From NCBI RefSeq assembly GCF_000620705.1, contig NZ_KK211171.1, forward strand, positions 265,143 to 329,142: 64,000 bases of DNA, written 5' to 3'. The position numbers and the translations under genes are program-made. This stretch comes from Nocardioides sp. URHA0020. GTDB taxonomy: Bacteria > Actinomycetota > Actinomycetes > Propionibacteriales > Nocardioidaceae. Positions 42,973 through 51,677 of this stretch are shown piece after piece (positions within the stretch are counted from its first letter, which is position 1; each line of letters begins with the position of its first letter). The notes below the pieces were generated by a model. That model saw only the letters and a program-made list of their open reading frames with translations, did no database searches and was not told where the DNA came from.

Positions 42973-43635
42973 TCACTTCGCCGCGTCCGGGCCGGGCCAG
43001 CTGCTCTCTGAGTACCAGGTCTCCTGGATGCTCCGGCGCATGGCGGACCGCTGCCGGAGCTGGATGACGATGCCGATGATCGCGAGCACCAGCAGGAGCA
43101 GGCTCCAACCGAAGCTGTCCGAGACGTGGTTAGTGAAGTCGCCCTCAGTGAAGTCGGAGGAGTTCAGCGAGCCGACCAGCAGCATGAGACCGCCGGTCAC
43201 GCCGACAGCACCCGCGATCGAGCCGATGAGGACGAGCACGATCATCGGAACGTTCGCGAAAGCCGACACGAGACCGAAGACGATGCCGAGAGCCAGGCCC
43301 ACCAAGGCGGCCACCCAGTCCCAGTCGAACCCGAAGGCAAGGATGATGCCCGAGCCGATCGCGAAGCCGGCCGCGCCCATGGCAATGACGATGCCAAACC
43401 AATAGAAGAGGTAGGCCAGGACCGCGAATATCACGGCGAAGAGCAGGCCCAACGCCCAGCCGAGAACGGTGCCCAGAAAATGCTCGTCGGCGAACTCGGC
43501 GACGATTCCGGCACCGAAGGCAAAACCCGCGAAAAAGCCCCAGATGGGGATCACGAGGCGCAGCACAAACTGCCCGGTGAGAAGCATGGCGCCGCCAGCA
43601 ATGATCGCGAGGACGCCCAGAATGATGTCGGCCAT
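42973..43635 (-). CDS. Polytopic membrane protein (DUF4203-like)
   Basis: A 220-residue protein with about seven closely packed hydrophobic helices beginning ILGVLAIIAGGAMLLTG and containing IPIWGFFAGFAFGAG, LGWALGLLFAVIFAVLAYLFY and GAVGVTGGLMLLVGS, a Gly-rich arrangement like the DUF4203/TMEM198 family. The cytosolic C-terminus is basic (LRQRSAMRRSIQETW). Function unknown. ATG 43635 begins directly before the first helix; ATG 43698 is an in-frame alternative with 21 extra residues. Confidence 0.75.
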   Translation of the reverse strand: MADIILGVLAIIAGGAMLLTGQFVLRLVIPIWGFFAGFAFGAGIVAEFADEHFLGTVLGWALGLLFAVIFAVLAYLFYWFGIVIAMGAAGFAIGSGIILAFGFDWDWVAALVGLALGIVFGLVSAFANVPMIVLVLIGSIAGAVGVTGGLMLLVGSLNSSDFTEGDFTNHVSDSFGWSLLLLVLAIIGIVIQLRQRSAMRRSIQETWYSESSWPGPDAAK

Positions 43636-43758
43636 GCCTGCAATGTAGGGCTCTTGGGCCCGTTCGTTCCCGGGCGACACGTCCAAGGGCTGCGTCATTC
43701 CACCGCCATAGGGCGCGGTTCAGGACTGGATCCGTTACTGATCGGGTCGCGCTGCTTG

Positions 43759-44448
43759 TCACATGTCGCGATAGCGGGTTGCCTGTTCCAAGCTTTCCTG
43801 AAGCATCGCGGCGGTGACGGGGCGTGCCGTCCAGGTGGGGTAGTCGGTTCCCGGCGTGGCGTAGGGCTGCACGTAGGCGGCGGTGTCGCGCTGGTAGCGC
43901 CAACCCTCGGCGAGCGCTCCGACGTCGAGAGCGTCATAGCCGATCGAGTCGAGGAAGTCGGTGACCGTGACCTTGGCCGTCTCGTCGTTCCCCGCGATCG
44001 CGAGGACCGAGCGCTCCGGGTCGCCTGTGGGGCGATGCAGGACGGCGAGGTGATCGAAGTAGATGTTGTTGAAGGCTTTGACGACCGAGGAGTCGGGCAA
44101 GTGGACCTGCAACAACTCACTGGTCGTTGTCGACTCGTCATCGAGCTCGGCGATGTGGCCATCGCGGTCGGGGTAGTAGTTGTTGGTATCGATCACGACC
44201 TTGCCCCGCAGCGGCTCGACCGGGACATCGCGGTACGCCTTCAGCGGCACCGTGACCACGACGAGGTCGCCTGCCGCTGCGGCCTCGGCCGAGGTGGCCG
44301 CCCTCGCCCGGGGGCCAAGCTCGGCGACCAGGTCGGCGAGGGTGTCGGGACCCCGACGATTGCTCAGCACTACGTCGTGGTCTGCGGCCACTGCTAGCCG
44401 AGCAATCGTGCTGCCGATGTTTCCACTGCCGATGAGTCCAAGGATCAT
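43759..44448 (-). CDS. NADPH-dependent F420 reductase-like protein
   Basis: A 229-residue protein with an N-terminal Rossmann motif LGLIGSGNIGSTIARLAVAADHDVVLSNRRGP, where Ser-Asn-Arg-Arg suits NADP(H) binding, then VVVTVPLKAY, GKVVIDTNNYYPDRDG, VVKAFNNIYF and the WRYQRDTAAYVQPY segment. This matches the F420_oxidored (NADP oxidoreductase, coenzyme F420-dependent) family. Whether it uses F420 or another substrate is not determined. ATG 44448 gives the family's MILGLIGSGN start; the upstream extension is unlikely. Confidence 0.82.
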   Translation of the reverse strand: MILGLIGSGNIGSTIARLAVAADHDVVLSNRRGPDTLADLVAELGPRARAATSAEAAAAGDLVVVTVPLKAYRDVPVEPLRGKVVIDTNNYYPDRDGHIAELDDESTTTSELLQVHLPDSSVVKAFNNIYFDHLAVLHRPTGDPERSVLAIAGNDETAKVTVTDFLDSIGYDALDVGALAEGWRYQRDTAAYVQPYATPGTDYPTWTARPVTAAMLQESLEQATRYRDM

Positions 44449-44689
44449 GACACGGCAACCAGCACCAGTCGGGCAGCATTCCCCCGCCTCTTGCCCGAGG
44501 AGCGGTACGGCAGACGAGCCTTCCCGCCGCGTGCCGGGCACCGCTTTGTACGCTCAACCTCGCCAATTCGAGTAGCCGTGGCTGGACAAGCGCTCAACTG
44601 TCACGCCGACGGCCCAACCACCGCCATGAGAACCAGCGCCCGATCTGCCGCGATCAGTGCATTGTCCCTGAGGATGGTTGCGCAAATGC

Positions 44690-44724
44690 GAAGGGCCCTC
44701 ACAGTCAGACTGTGAGGGCCCTTC
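44690..44724 (-). terminator. tRNA-fMet terminator
   Basis: Perfect 16-bp stem GAAGGGCCCTCACAGT/ACTGTGAGGGCCCTTC with a CAG loop, 8 bases past the 3' end of the tRNA gene on the minus strand. Confidence 0.85.
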
Positions 44725-44732
44725 GGCTTCTG

Positions 44733-44806
44733 TAGCGGGGGCAGGATTTGAACCTGCGACCTCTGGGTTATGAGCCCAGCGAGCTACCGAGCTGCTCCAC
44801 CCCGCG
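44733..44806 (-). tRNA. Initiator tRNA-Met (CAT)
   Basis: Seventy-four bases fold as a cloverleaf: acceptor CGCGGGG/CCCCGCT with an unpaired first base (C1 against T72), D-arm with GAGCAGCTCGGTAGCTC, anticodon stem TGGG-CTCATAA-CCCA with the three G-C pairs diagnostic of initiator tRNAs and anticodon CAT, and T-arm GCAGG-TTCAAAT-CCTGC. The mismatch at the acceptor end and the GGG/CCC stem identify it as fMet and not an elongator. CCA is not encoded. Confidence 0.97.
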
Positions 44807-44877
44807 CCGGTGAAACCAACCTTACAGACCGGCCGCGGGCCGGCCAAATCGGGGTCGCCGATGCGGGGTGGAGAGGC

Positions 44878-47800
44878 TCAGGAGGACGGGCTCGCTGACG
44901 CCGACGGGCTGGCCGAGGGCGAGCTCTTGGACCCGGAGCCGGCCTTGCTGCTCGAGCTCAACCTGACGGCGTCCGTGACCAGCTGCTGTGCCAGGCCGAC
45001 CTGCTTCTGGTACTCGCCCAGATCACCGGAGTCGAGGGCCTTCTGAGCGTCGCTGAAGGCCTTCTCGGCGCCCGCGAGCTTGGCCTCGATCTGGGAGCTG
45101 ATGCTGCCCGTCCCGCCGGTGCCCGGGTCGGTCGGCGTACCGTCGTCGCCCGGGTCGGTGACGACCCCACCGGACGCGCCGAGGAGATCGCGCAGGGCGC
45201 TCACGAGCGTGTTGCCGTAGCCGATGTTGTTGCCGTACTTCACGAGCACGTAGCGCAGGATCGGGTAGCTCGACTCGGACGCCGCCCGGCTCGCGTAGAC
45301 GGGCTGGACGTACATCAGCCCCTCCCCGATGGGCAGGGTGAGCAGGTTGCCGTAGCGAGGCTCGGCACCGCTGCGGTTGAACTGCGCGATCAGGTCGGCG
45401 ATGCCGGGATCGGAAGCGAAGGTGTTGGCCACCTGTCCCGGTCCGTCGACCGGGTTGCCCGTCGTCGGCAGCTGGAGCACCCGGATCTTGCCGTAGTCGG
45501 CGCTCGTGGCGTCGGAGTCCACGGAGACGAAGGACGCCAGGTTGTTCTTCTTGTACGGCACGTAGACCGAGGTCACCGAGAAGCGCGCGTCGTCGGAGCC
45601 CCCCGCGTTGTCGACGAACAGCCGGTACGGCGGCTGGAACTTGCCCGCCTTGTACGGGTCCTCGGGGACCTCCCAGCGGTTGTTGCCCTGGTAGAAGTCG
45701 CCCGGGTCCGTCACGTGGTAGCGCGCGTACTGGTAGCGCTGCACCTGGAAGAGGTCCTTGGGGTAGCGCACGTGCTGGAGCAGGTCGTCCGAGATCTCCG
45801 ACTTCGGCAGCACCGTGCCGGGGAACGCCGACTCCCACGTCTTCAGGATCGGGTCGGTCTCGTCCCAGGCGTAGAGCGTGACCTCGCCGGTGTAGGCGTC
45901 GACGGTCGCCTTGACCGCGTTGCGCATGTAGTTGATCTCGTCGGTCGGCAGCGTCTGCAGGCCGGTCGTGGTCTGCAGCGAGTCGTCCGTCATCTCGTCG
46001 AAGGAGTCCTTCTTCGAGTTCGGGTAGCGGTCGGTGGTGGTGTAGCCGTCGAGGATCCACTGGATCTTGCCGTCCACGATCGCCGGGTAGGGGTCGCTGT
46101 CGACGGTGAGCCAGGGTGCGACCTTCTCGACCCGCTCGCGCGGGGTGCGGTTGAAGAGGACCCGGCTGTTGCTGTAGACCCGCCCGGAGAGCAGGAAATT
46201 CGGCTCGCCGTACTTGACCGCGAACATCAGCTGGTTGAACGTGCTGCCCACGCTGGCGTCGCCCTTGCCGTCGAAGGTCGTGCTGTTCTGGTCGTCCTCC
46301 TCACCGGTCGGGAGGTTGAGCTCGACGTCCTTCGCGCCAGCACTCGGCTTGCCCACGATGGAGTACTGCGGGCTCTGCTCGCCGTAGTAGATGCGGTCCT
46401 CGAACTTGCCCGGCAGCGAGCGCGCCAGACCGTCCTGGTCCGACGCCAGCCCCTGGGCCCACACGATGCCGGCGTCCGGGTCGGACGTGTCGGCGTTGGT
46501 GTCGATCTGCGCGCTGTTGTCCTCGGGCCGCTGGTTGGCGTACGCCGCGATGACCCCGTTGCCGTGGGTGTAGACGGTGTGCAGGTTGGACCAGTTGCGG
46601 TCCGACTCCGGGATGCCGGTCTGGTCGAGCTCGCGAGCGCCGATCACCAGGGCACGGTCGTTGCCGGCGATCGGGTAGCGGTCGACGTCGAGCACGCCGT
46701 TCACGGAGTAGTAGGCGCGCCCCTGCTGGATCTGCTCGAACGCCGGAGGGACCAGCTGCGGGTCCACCAGCGGGATCGACGAGGTCGTCTTGTCCAGGGC
46801 GGCGAGGGTCCCGGAGAGGCCGGCCGTCGGGTTGAAGTCCGTCAGCTCGACGTCACCGATGTCGTACGCCGCCCGCGTGGCGTCGATGTTGGCCTTGATG
46901 TACGGCGCCTCCCTGTCGGCCTCGGACGGCTTGACCTGGAACTGCTGCACGATGCCGGGCCAGATCAGGCCGAGCAGGATCGCCGACACGGCGAGCAGCG
47001 CCAGCCCGACCGACGGCAGCAGCCAGGTGCGACGCCAGACGTTGACGAAGAAGAGCACCGCGCAGATCACCGCGATGCCGACCAGGATGTTCTTGGCCGG
47101 CAGGATCGCGTTGTGCCCCGTGTAGTTCATGCCGGTGCCCAGCCCGCCCGAGCGGCTGACCAGGTCGAAGCGGTCCAGCCAGTAGTCCGCGGCCTTGGCC
47201 AACACGAAGAGCCCGAGGAGCACGGACAGCTGCACCTGCGCCGCTCCGGAGAGACGGTCACGGGTGGCCTGCAGCCGGATCCCGCCGTACAGGTAGTGGA
47301 CGACCGCGGCGGCGATCAGCGCGACGACGAGCACCGCCATCGCGAAGTCGACGAGGTAGTGCAGCCAGGGCAGGTCGAAGACGTAGAAGCCGATGTCCTT
47401 GTGGAACCACTTGTCCTTCTGGTCGAAGGGCACGCCGTGGCGCCACAGCAGGAAGTCGCGCCACTCCCCGATCGCCGAGCTGCCGGCGAAGGCACCGAGC
47501 ACGACCGAGACACCGACGACCAGCCAGGTGCGGATCGGCGTCACCGCCTCGCGGTAGCGGTCGAGCCCGCTCTGCTCGGGTGAGCTCGGCCGGAAGAACG
47601 GCCGGAACCGGAAGGCGAGGTACATGTTCAGGCCGACGACCAGGCCCATCACCGCACCGAAGACGAGGAAGAGGCCGGCCTTGGTCCAGAAGAGCGTGGT
47701 GAAGACCTCGCCGTACCCGCCGTTCTTGTACCAGAGCCGGTCGGTGTAGAGCGACGCGAAGGTGGACAGGCCGAGGAACGCGAGCACCAGCACCACCGCG

Positions 47801-47883
47801 GTGATGACCAGGGCGCGCGAGCGCCGCGAACCGCGCTGCGGCGGCGGAGCCCCCTGGGACTCCTCGTCGAACAGCTCACTCAT
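44878..47883 (-). CDS. UPF0182 family membrane protein
   Basis: A 1001-residue protein with seven membrane helices in the first 310 residues (from ALVITAVVLVLAFLGLSTFASLY) and a very large extracytoplasmic domain (about residues 315-930) containing DYYTDRL-like, TRAAYDIGD, VYTHGNGV and YVQPVYASRA segments typical of UPF0182. The C-terminus is an Asp/Gly linker, a short coiled coil and a Ser/Pro tail. Function unknown but near-universal in actinobacteria (Rv3193c in M. tuberculosis). Its ATG overlaps the PPA1309 gene stop by eight bases. Confidence 0.93.
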   Translation of the reverse strand: MSELFDEESQGAPPPQRGSRRSRALVITAVVLVLAFLGLSTFASLYTDRLWYKNGGYGEVFTTLFWTKAGLFLVFGAVMGLVVGLNMYLAFRFRPFFRPSSPEQSGLDRYREAVTPIRTWLVVGVSVVLGAFAGSSAIGEWRDFLLWRHGVPFDQKDKWFHKDIGFYVFDLPWLHYLVDFAMAVLVVALIAAAVVHYLYGGIRLQATRDRLSGAAQVQLSVLLGLFVLAKAADYWLDRFDLVSRSGGLGTGMNYTGHNAILPAKNILVGIAVICAVLFFVNVWRRTWLLPSVGLALLAVSAILLGLIWPGIVQQFQVKPSEADREAPYIKANIDATRAAYDIGDVELTDFNPTAGLSGTLAALDKTTSSIPLVDPQLVPPAFEQIQQGRAYYSVNGVLDVDRYPIAGNDRALVIGARELDQTGIPESDRNWSNLHTVYTHGNGVIAAYANQRPEDNSAQIDTNADTSDPDAGIVWAQGLASDQDGLARSLPGKFEDRIYYGEQSPQYSIVGKPSAGAKDVELNLPTGEEDDQNSTTFDGKGDASVGSTFNQLMFAVKYGEPNFLLSGRVYSNSRVLFNRTPRERVEKVAPWLTVDSDPYPAIVDGKIQWILDGYTTTDRYPNSKKDSFDEMTDDSLQTTTGLQTLPTDEINYMRNAVKATVDAYTGEVTLYAWDETDPILKTWESAFPGTVLPKSEISDDLLQHVRYPKDLFQVQRYQYARYHVTDPGDFYQGNNRWEVPEDPYKAGKFQPPYRLFVDNAGGSDDARFSVTSVYVPYKKNNLASFVSVDSDATSADYGKIRVLQLPTTGNPVDGPGQVANTFASDPGIADLIAQFNRSGAEPRYGNLLTLPIGEGLMYVQPVYASRAASESSYPILRYVLVKYGNNIGYGNTLVSALRDLLGASGGVVTDPGDDGTPTDPGTGGTGSISSQIEAKLAGAEKAFSDAQKALDSGDLGEYQKQVGLAQQLVTDAVRLSSSSKAGSGSKSSPSASPSASASPSS

Positions 47884-48463
47884 GCGTTGCCTCTCCCTGC
47901 TCCGGCTCGTCCTCGAGCGTCGCGCTCAACAGCTCCAGCAGCCCGGGCACCAGGTCGGCGCCGCCGACCACGGACTGGTCATCGTCGTGGGCCCGCAACC
48001 GCAGGGCGCAGTACGTCGCGCCGTCGCGGGTGACCCCGGCGACGATGCGCACCTCCTGACGGTCCGGGTGGTCGCGGGCGAACTCCTCGGCCGACGTCGG
48101 GTCCTCGGGGATCTGGTCGTCGACGCCCGGCGGCAGCACCAGCCGCTCGACCACCGCGGCACAGCCGGCCACGCCGGGCGGCCACACGATCGATCCGAGC
48201 GACTCCTCGAGCGTCTGCCCGGGGGCGACCAGCTCCTGCTCGACCGGCGTCATCGAGCCGGCGGCGGACGCCTCGTCCAGGCCCATCATGGCCGCGAGCG
48301 CGGGCTCCTTGGCGACCAGCGCCGCGGTGTCGACCAGCGCATAGAGCCGCGAGGGCTGGTCCCAGCCGTCGGCGGCGATGTGGCTCTCGATCTCCAGGAC
48401 GGCCGCGGCCAGGGCCGGATCCACGTCGTTGAAGCCGGGCAGCTCGGAGTCGTACTCGCTCAT
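47876..48463 (-). CDS. PPA1309 family protein
   Basis: A 195-residue acidic soluble protein. Recognised by the pattern ALAAAVLEIESHIAADGWDQPSRLYALVDT at the N-terminus, SIVWPPGVAGCAAVVERLVLPP in the middle and ATYCALRLRAHDDDQSVVGGADLVPGL near the end. The family is restricted to actinobacteria and uncharacterised. It sits between the Lon-like PDZ protease gene (10 bases upstream) and UPF0182 (overlap), so the three form an operon. Confidence 0.85.
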   Translation of the reverse strand: MSEYDSELPGFNDVDPALAAAVLEIESHIAADGWDQPSRLYALVDTAALVAKEPALAAMMGLDEASAAGSMTPVEQELVAPGQTLEESLGSIVWPPGVAGCAAVVERLVLPPGVDDQIPEDPTSAEEFARDHPDRQEVRIVAGVTRDGATYCALRLRAHDDDQSVVGGADLVPGLLELLSATLEDEPEQGEATHE

Positions 48464-48473
48464 CTGGACTCAC

Positions 48474-49529
48474 TCATGAGGCATCGTCCCCACAGGTGGG
48501 GAGCTTGGCGTCGGGGTCCTTGACCCACTTCTTGATCGACTCGAGGGCGCTGTGGGTGGTCGGAGCCTCCACGAGACGCATGTCGCCGTTGGGTGCACCG
48601 ACCGCCTCGTCGCAGTTGTCCGGCGGCACCATGAAGAGCTGCGCGCCGTCGTTGCGGGCACCCGCGATCTTCTGCTGGATGCCGCCGATCGGGCCGACGT
48701 GGCCGGCCGCGTCGATGGTCCCGGTGCCCGCGATCGTGCGGCCGTCGGTCAACGAGCCCTTGGTCAGGGTGTCGTAGATGCCGAGGCTGAACATCAGGCC
48801 GGCGCTCGGACCGCCGATGTTGGGGTCGATGGCGATCGTCACGTCGACGGGGAACTTGGTGGTCGTGGTCCCGACCTGGATGCCGACCTGCGGGTGTCCG
48901 TCGACCTGGCGTGGCGTGACGCTCACCGTGACCGGCTTGCCCTTGCGGCGGACGCCGAGCTCGACCGGCTGGCCGGGGGTGGCCGCGGTCACGGCGGCGA
49001 CGAGCTCGTCGGAGTTGGCGACCTTCGTGCCGTCGACGCTGAGGATGACGTCGTCGGCCTGCAGCTTGCCGTCGGCCGGCGAGCCCTTCTCGACACCGGA
49101 GACGAGCGCCTCGGTGACGTCGTACCCCAGCTCGGTCAGGGCGGCCGCGGTCGCCGCGTCCTGGGACGAGGTCATCTCGGCCTGCCCCTCCTTGCGGTCC
49201 TGCTCGACGGTGCCGCCCTCGGGATAGATGGCGTCCTTCGGGTAGACCGCGTCGGAGCGGCTGATCCAGGCCTGCATCAGCTCGAAGACGTTGTTGTGGG
49301 CGTCGCGCTGCGAGACGAAGACGGTGGTCATCCGCAGCTCGCCGTCGTCGGCGTACGTCGGCTTGCCCTTGATCTGGATGATCGACGCGCCCTCACCGTT
49401 GTCACCGAGGACGTTGACGGTCAGTCCGGGCTTGTACGTGACGTAGGGAAGGCCCTCGAAAGCGGCGCCCACCCACAGCGCGATCAGCAGCGGCACGGCC
49501 AGGAGGCCGGCAATGGTCCGCTGCGTCAT
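48474..49529 (-). CDS. PDZ and Lon-like S16 protease, membrane anchored
   Basis: A 351-residue YlbL/Rv3194c-type protein. An N-terminal signal anchor (LLAVPLLIALWVGAAF) is followed by a PDZ domain (about residues 140-205, GVEKGSPADGKLQADDVILSVDG) and a Lon-type S16 domain with the catalytic Ser242 in GGPSAG and Lys287 in GGIQQKI. The proteolytic domain is extracytoplasmic. ATG 49529 starts just before the anchor; upstream codons to 49556 are doubtful. First gene of the protease-PPA1309-UPF0182 operon. Confidence 0.92.
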   Translation of the reverse strand: MTQRTIAGLLAVPLLIALWVGAAFEGLPYVTYKPGLTVNVLGDNGEGASIIQIKGKPTYADDGELRMTTVFVSQRDAHNNVFELMQAWISRSDAVYPKDAIYPEGGTVEQDRKEGQAEMTSSQDAATAAALTELGYDVTEALVSGVEKGSPADGKLQADDVILSVDGTKVANSDELVAAVTAATPGQPVELGVRRKGKPVTVSVTPRQVDGHPQVGIQVGTTTTKFPVDVTIAIDPNIGGPSAGLMFSLGIYDTLTKGSLTDGRTIAGTGTIDAAGHVGPIGGIQQKIAGARNDGAQLFMVPPDNCDEAVGAPNGDMRLVEAPTTHSALESIKKWVKDPDAKLPTCGDDAS

Positions 49530-49580
49530 GGCGCCAACCCTCTCAGACCCGTCCAACGCCCGGACCGCCCGCCTGGGTCG

Positions 49581-49826
49581 TCAGGACGCTCGACGCGACG
49601 GGCGTACGGCGATGCCGCTGCTGCGGTCGCGCTCCGGCTGCGGTGCGGCGTACCCCGGCGCGGGCCGTCGGCGACGTCGCGCGTCGTGCTCGAGCGCCCC
49701 AGCGAGCCGGCGTACGGCGACGTCGCGGTCGACCTCGCCGCGCCCCTCGCGGCCGAGCCAGGCGACCCAGAGCATGGCCAGGATCCCGACGACGAGCGAC
49801 GGCACGAGCCAGAGCAGGATCTCCAC
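49581..49826 (-). CDS. Small membrane-anchored protein
   Basis: An 81-residue protein with one N-terminal membrane helix (ILLWLVPSLVVGILAMLWVAWLG) and a long Arg/Ala-rich cytosolic tail (VDRDVAVRRLAGALEHDARRRRR). Consistent codon use and its position between the S16 protease and moaE support it as a gene; no family recognised. GTG 49826 is the probable start. Confidence 0.55.
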   Translation of the reverse strand: MEILLWLVPSLVVGILAMLWVAWLGREGRGEVDRDVAVRRLAGALEHDARRRRRPAPGYAAPQPERDRSSGIAVRPSRRAS

Positions 49827-49875
49827 GGGTCGAGGCTAGGCACTCCGGCCGTGCCGGTCGGGGAGGCTCGCCCCG

Positions 49876-50301
49876 TCAGGGAGTGCCGACCCATTCCTCG
49901 GTGCCATCGCCGAAGCGCTGGTGCTTCCAGATCGGCACCTCGGCCTTGAGGGTGTCGATCAGCGCCCGCGAGGCCGCGAACGCGTCACCGCGGTGGGACG
50001 ACGTCGTCGCGACGACGACGGCGATGTCGCCGATGTCGAGGCTGCCGACGCGGTGGACGGCGGCGACCCCCTGCACGGCGTGCTCGGTCGCGACCCGCTC
50101 GCATACCTCGCGGAGCCGGTCCAGGGCGCTGGGGTGGGCGGTGTAGTCGAGCCCGAGCACGCCCTTGCCGTGGTCGTGGTCGCGCACCCGTCCGACGAAG
50201 AGGGTCAGCCCGCCCGAGGCGTCGTCGTCGAGGGCGGCGACGACCTCGGCGACGTCGAGCGGGTCCTCGCGCAGGTCGACGAGGCGTACGGCGGAAGTCA
50301 C
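49876..50301 (-). CDS. moaE: Molybdopterin synthase catalytic subunit MoaE
   Basis: A 141-residue MoaE: GGLTLFVGRVRDHDHGKGVLGLDYTAHPSA at the front, VHRVGSLDIGDIAVVVATTSSHRGDAF centrally, and the catalytic VPIWKHQRFGDGTEEWVG near the end with the essential Lys. It transfers sulfur from MoaD thiocarboxylate to precursor Z in molybdenum-cofactor synthesis. No moaD or other moa gene is nearby. GTG 50301 gives the usual N-terminus; divergent from the DUF2342 gene with 47 bases between. Confidence 0.92.
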   Translation of the reverse strand: MTSAVRLVDLREDPLDVAEVVAALDDDASGGLTLFVGRVRDHDHGKGVLGLDYTAHPSALDRLREVCERVATEHAVQGVAAVHRVGSLDIGDIAVVVATTSSHRGDAFAASRALIDTLKAEVPIWKHQRFGDGTEEWVGTP

Positions 50302-50348
50302 GCGTCCGACCCTAGGGCAGGCGACCACGACACGAGTAGCGTGGAGCC

Positions 50349-51677
50349 ATGAGCGACAAGCCCGGTGACACCCCCGACGACGGCCAGAACCCCTTCAAGG
50401 GCACGCCGTTCGAGCAGCTCTTCGGCGCGGCCGCCGGCGGTGGCGGCGGCGCGATGCCGGACCTCAACCAGCTCTTCGGCCAGCTCCAGTCGATGATGCA
50501 GCCGCACGACGGCCCGGTGAACTGGGACTTCGCGCTCGACCTGGCCCGCAAGACCGTGGCCCAGTCGCCCGACCCGACGCCCAGCCAGCGTCAGCAGGAC
50601 GCCGTCGCCGACGCGATGCGCCTCGCCGACCACTGGCTCGACGCGACCACGGCGTTCCCGTCCGGGGTCACCGCACCGGCCGCGTGGAGCCGCGCCGAGT
50701 GGGTCGTGGGCACCACGGACGTGTGGAAGGTCCTGGTCGAGCCCATCGCCGAGTCGTCGGTCAACGCCCTCAGCGGCGCGCTGCCCGAGGAGGCGCAGGC
50801 CATGTCGGGCCCGCTGCTCGGCATCATCGGCAAGGCCGTCGGCGGCATGCTCGCCGGCCAGATCGGGTCGGGTCTCGGCGCCCTGGCCTCCGAGGTCCTC
50901 AGCGTCTCCGACATCGGCCTGCCCCTCTCGGCTCCCGGTCGGGGCGCGATCCTCACCACCAACCTCGATGCGTTCGCCGCCGACCTGGACGTGAGCGCCG
51001 ACGACGTGCTCCTCTACGTCGCCCTGCGCGAGGCCGCCCACCAGCGGCTCTTCGCGCACGTGCCGTGGCTGCGCGACCACCTCATCGGCGCGGTCACCGA
51101 CTACGCCCGCGGCATCGAGATCAACGCCGAGGGCATCCAGGCACGCATCGACGAGCAGATGCGCGGCGTCGACCCCACCAACCTCGAGGCGATGCAGGAG
51201 CTGATGGAGGGCGGGATGTTCGAGCTCGAGCGCTCCCCCGCCCAGGAGGCCGCGCTGCAGCGGCTCGAGGTCGCGCTCGCGCTGGTCGAGGGATGGGTCG
51301 ACGACGTCGTCGGCCAGGCGACCGCCGAGCGGATGCCGACCGCCGCCAAGCTCCAGGAGATCTTCCGTCGTCGACGGGCCGCCGGGGGTCCTGCTGAGCA
51401 GACCTTCGCGACCCTGGTCGGTCTCGAGCTCCGGCCGCGCCGGCTGCGTGACGCCTCGACCCTGTGGGGCTCGCTGCGCACCCGGCAGGGCGCCGAGGCC
51501 CGCGACGGCGTGTGGATGCACCCCGACCTGCTGCCCACCCCGGCCGACCTCGACGACCCGCTGGGCTTCCGTGAGGACGCCTCGGCCCCGGAGGCCCTGA
51601 CCGACGCGGACTTCGACGCCGAGCTGCAGAAGCTGCTCGACGGCCCGGACGACGCCCCCGCCCCCTCCCAGGAGTGA
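50349..51677 (+). CDS. Zinc-dependent metalloprotease-like protein (DUF2342)
   Basis: A 442-residue soluble protein of the actinobacterial DUF2342/zincin-like family (Rv3195 type). A disordered N-terminus with FEQLFGAAAGG...LNQLFGQLQ precedes a helical domain with NWDFALDLARKTVA, ADHWLDATT, AWSRAEWV and GAILTTNLDAF. The zinc site appears as the degenerate REAAHQRLF (ExxH in place of HExxH), with later GGMFE and EGWVDDVV helices. Proteolysis is a family prediction. ATG 50349. It overlaps the NUDIX gene by four bases. Confidence 0.88.
   Translation: MSDKPGDTPDDGQNPFKGTPFEQLFGAAAGGGGGAMPDLNQLFGQLQSMMQPHDGPVNWDFALDLARKTVAQSPDPTPSQRQQDAVADAMRLADHWLDATTAFPSGVTAPAAWSRAEWVVGTTDVWKVLVEPIAESSVNALSGALPEEAQAMSGPLLGIIGKAVGGMLAGQIGSGLGALASEVLSVSDIGLPLSAPGRGAILTTNLDAFAADLDVSADDVLLYVALREAAHQRLFAHVPWLRDHLIGAVTDYARGIEINAEGIQARIDEQMRGVDPTNLEAMQELMEGGMFELERSPAQEAALQRLEVALALVEGWVDDVVGQATAERMPTAAKLQEIFRRRRAAGGPAEQTFATLVGLELRPRRLRDASTLWGSLRTRQGAEARDGVWMHPDLLPTPADLDDPLGFREDASAPEALTDADFDAELQKLLDGPDDAPAPSQE

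Noticed and set aside
45715-47583. 622-codon plus-strand open frame
   Set aside because: Antisense shadow of the UPF0182 gene; low-complexity Val/Arg/Gly residues and no domain pattern.
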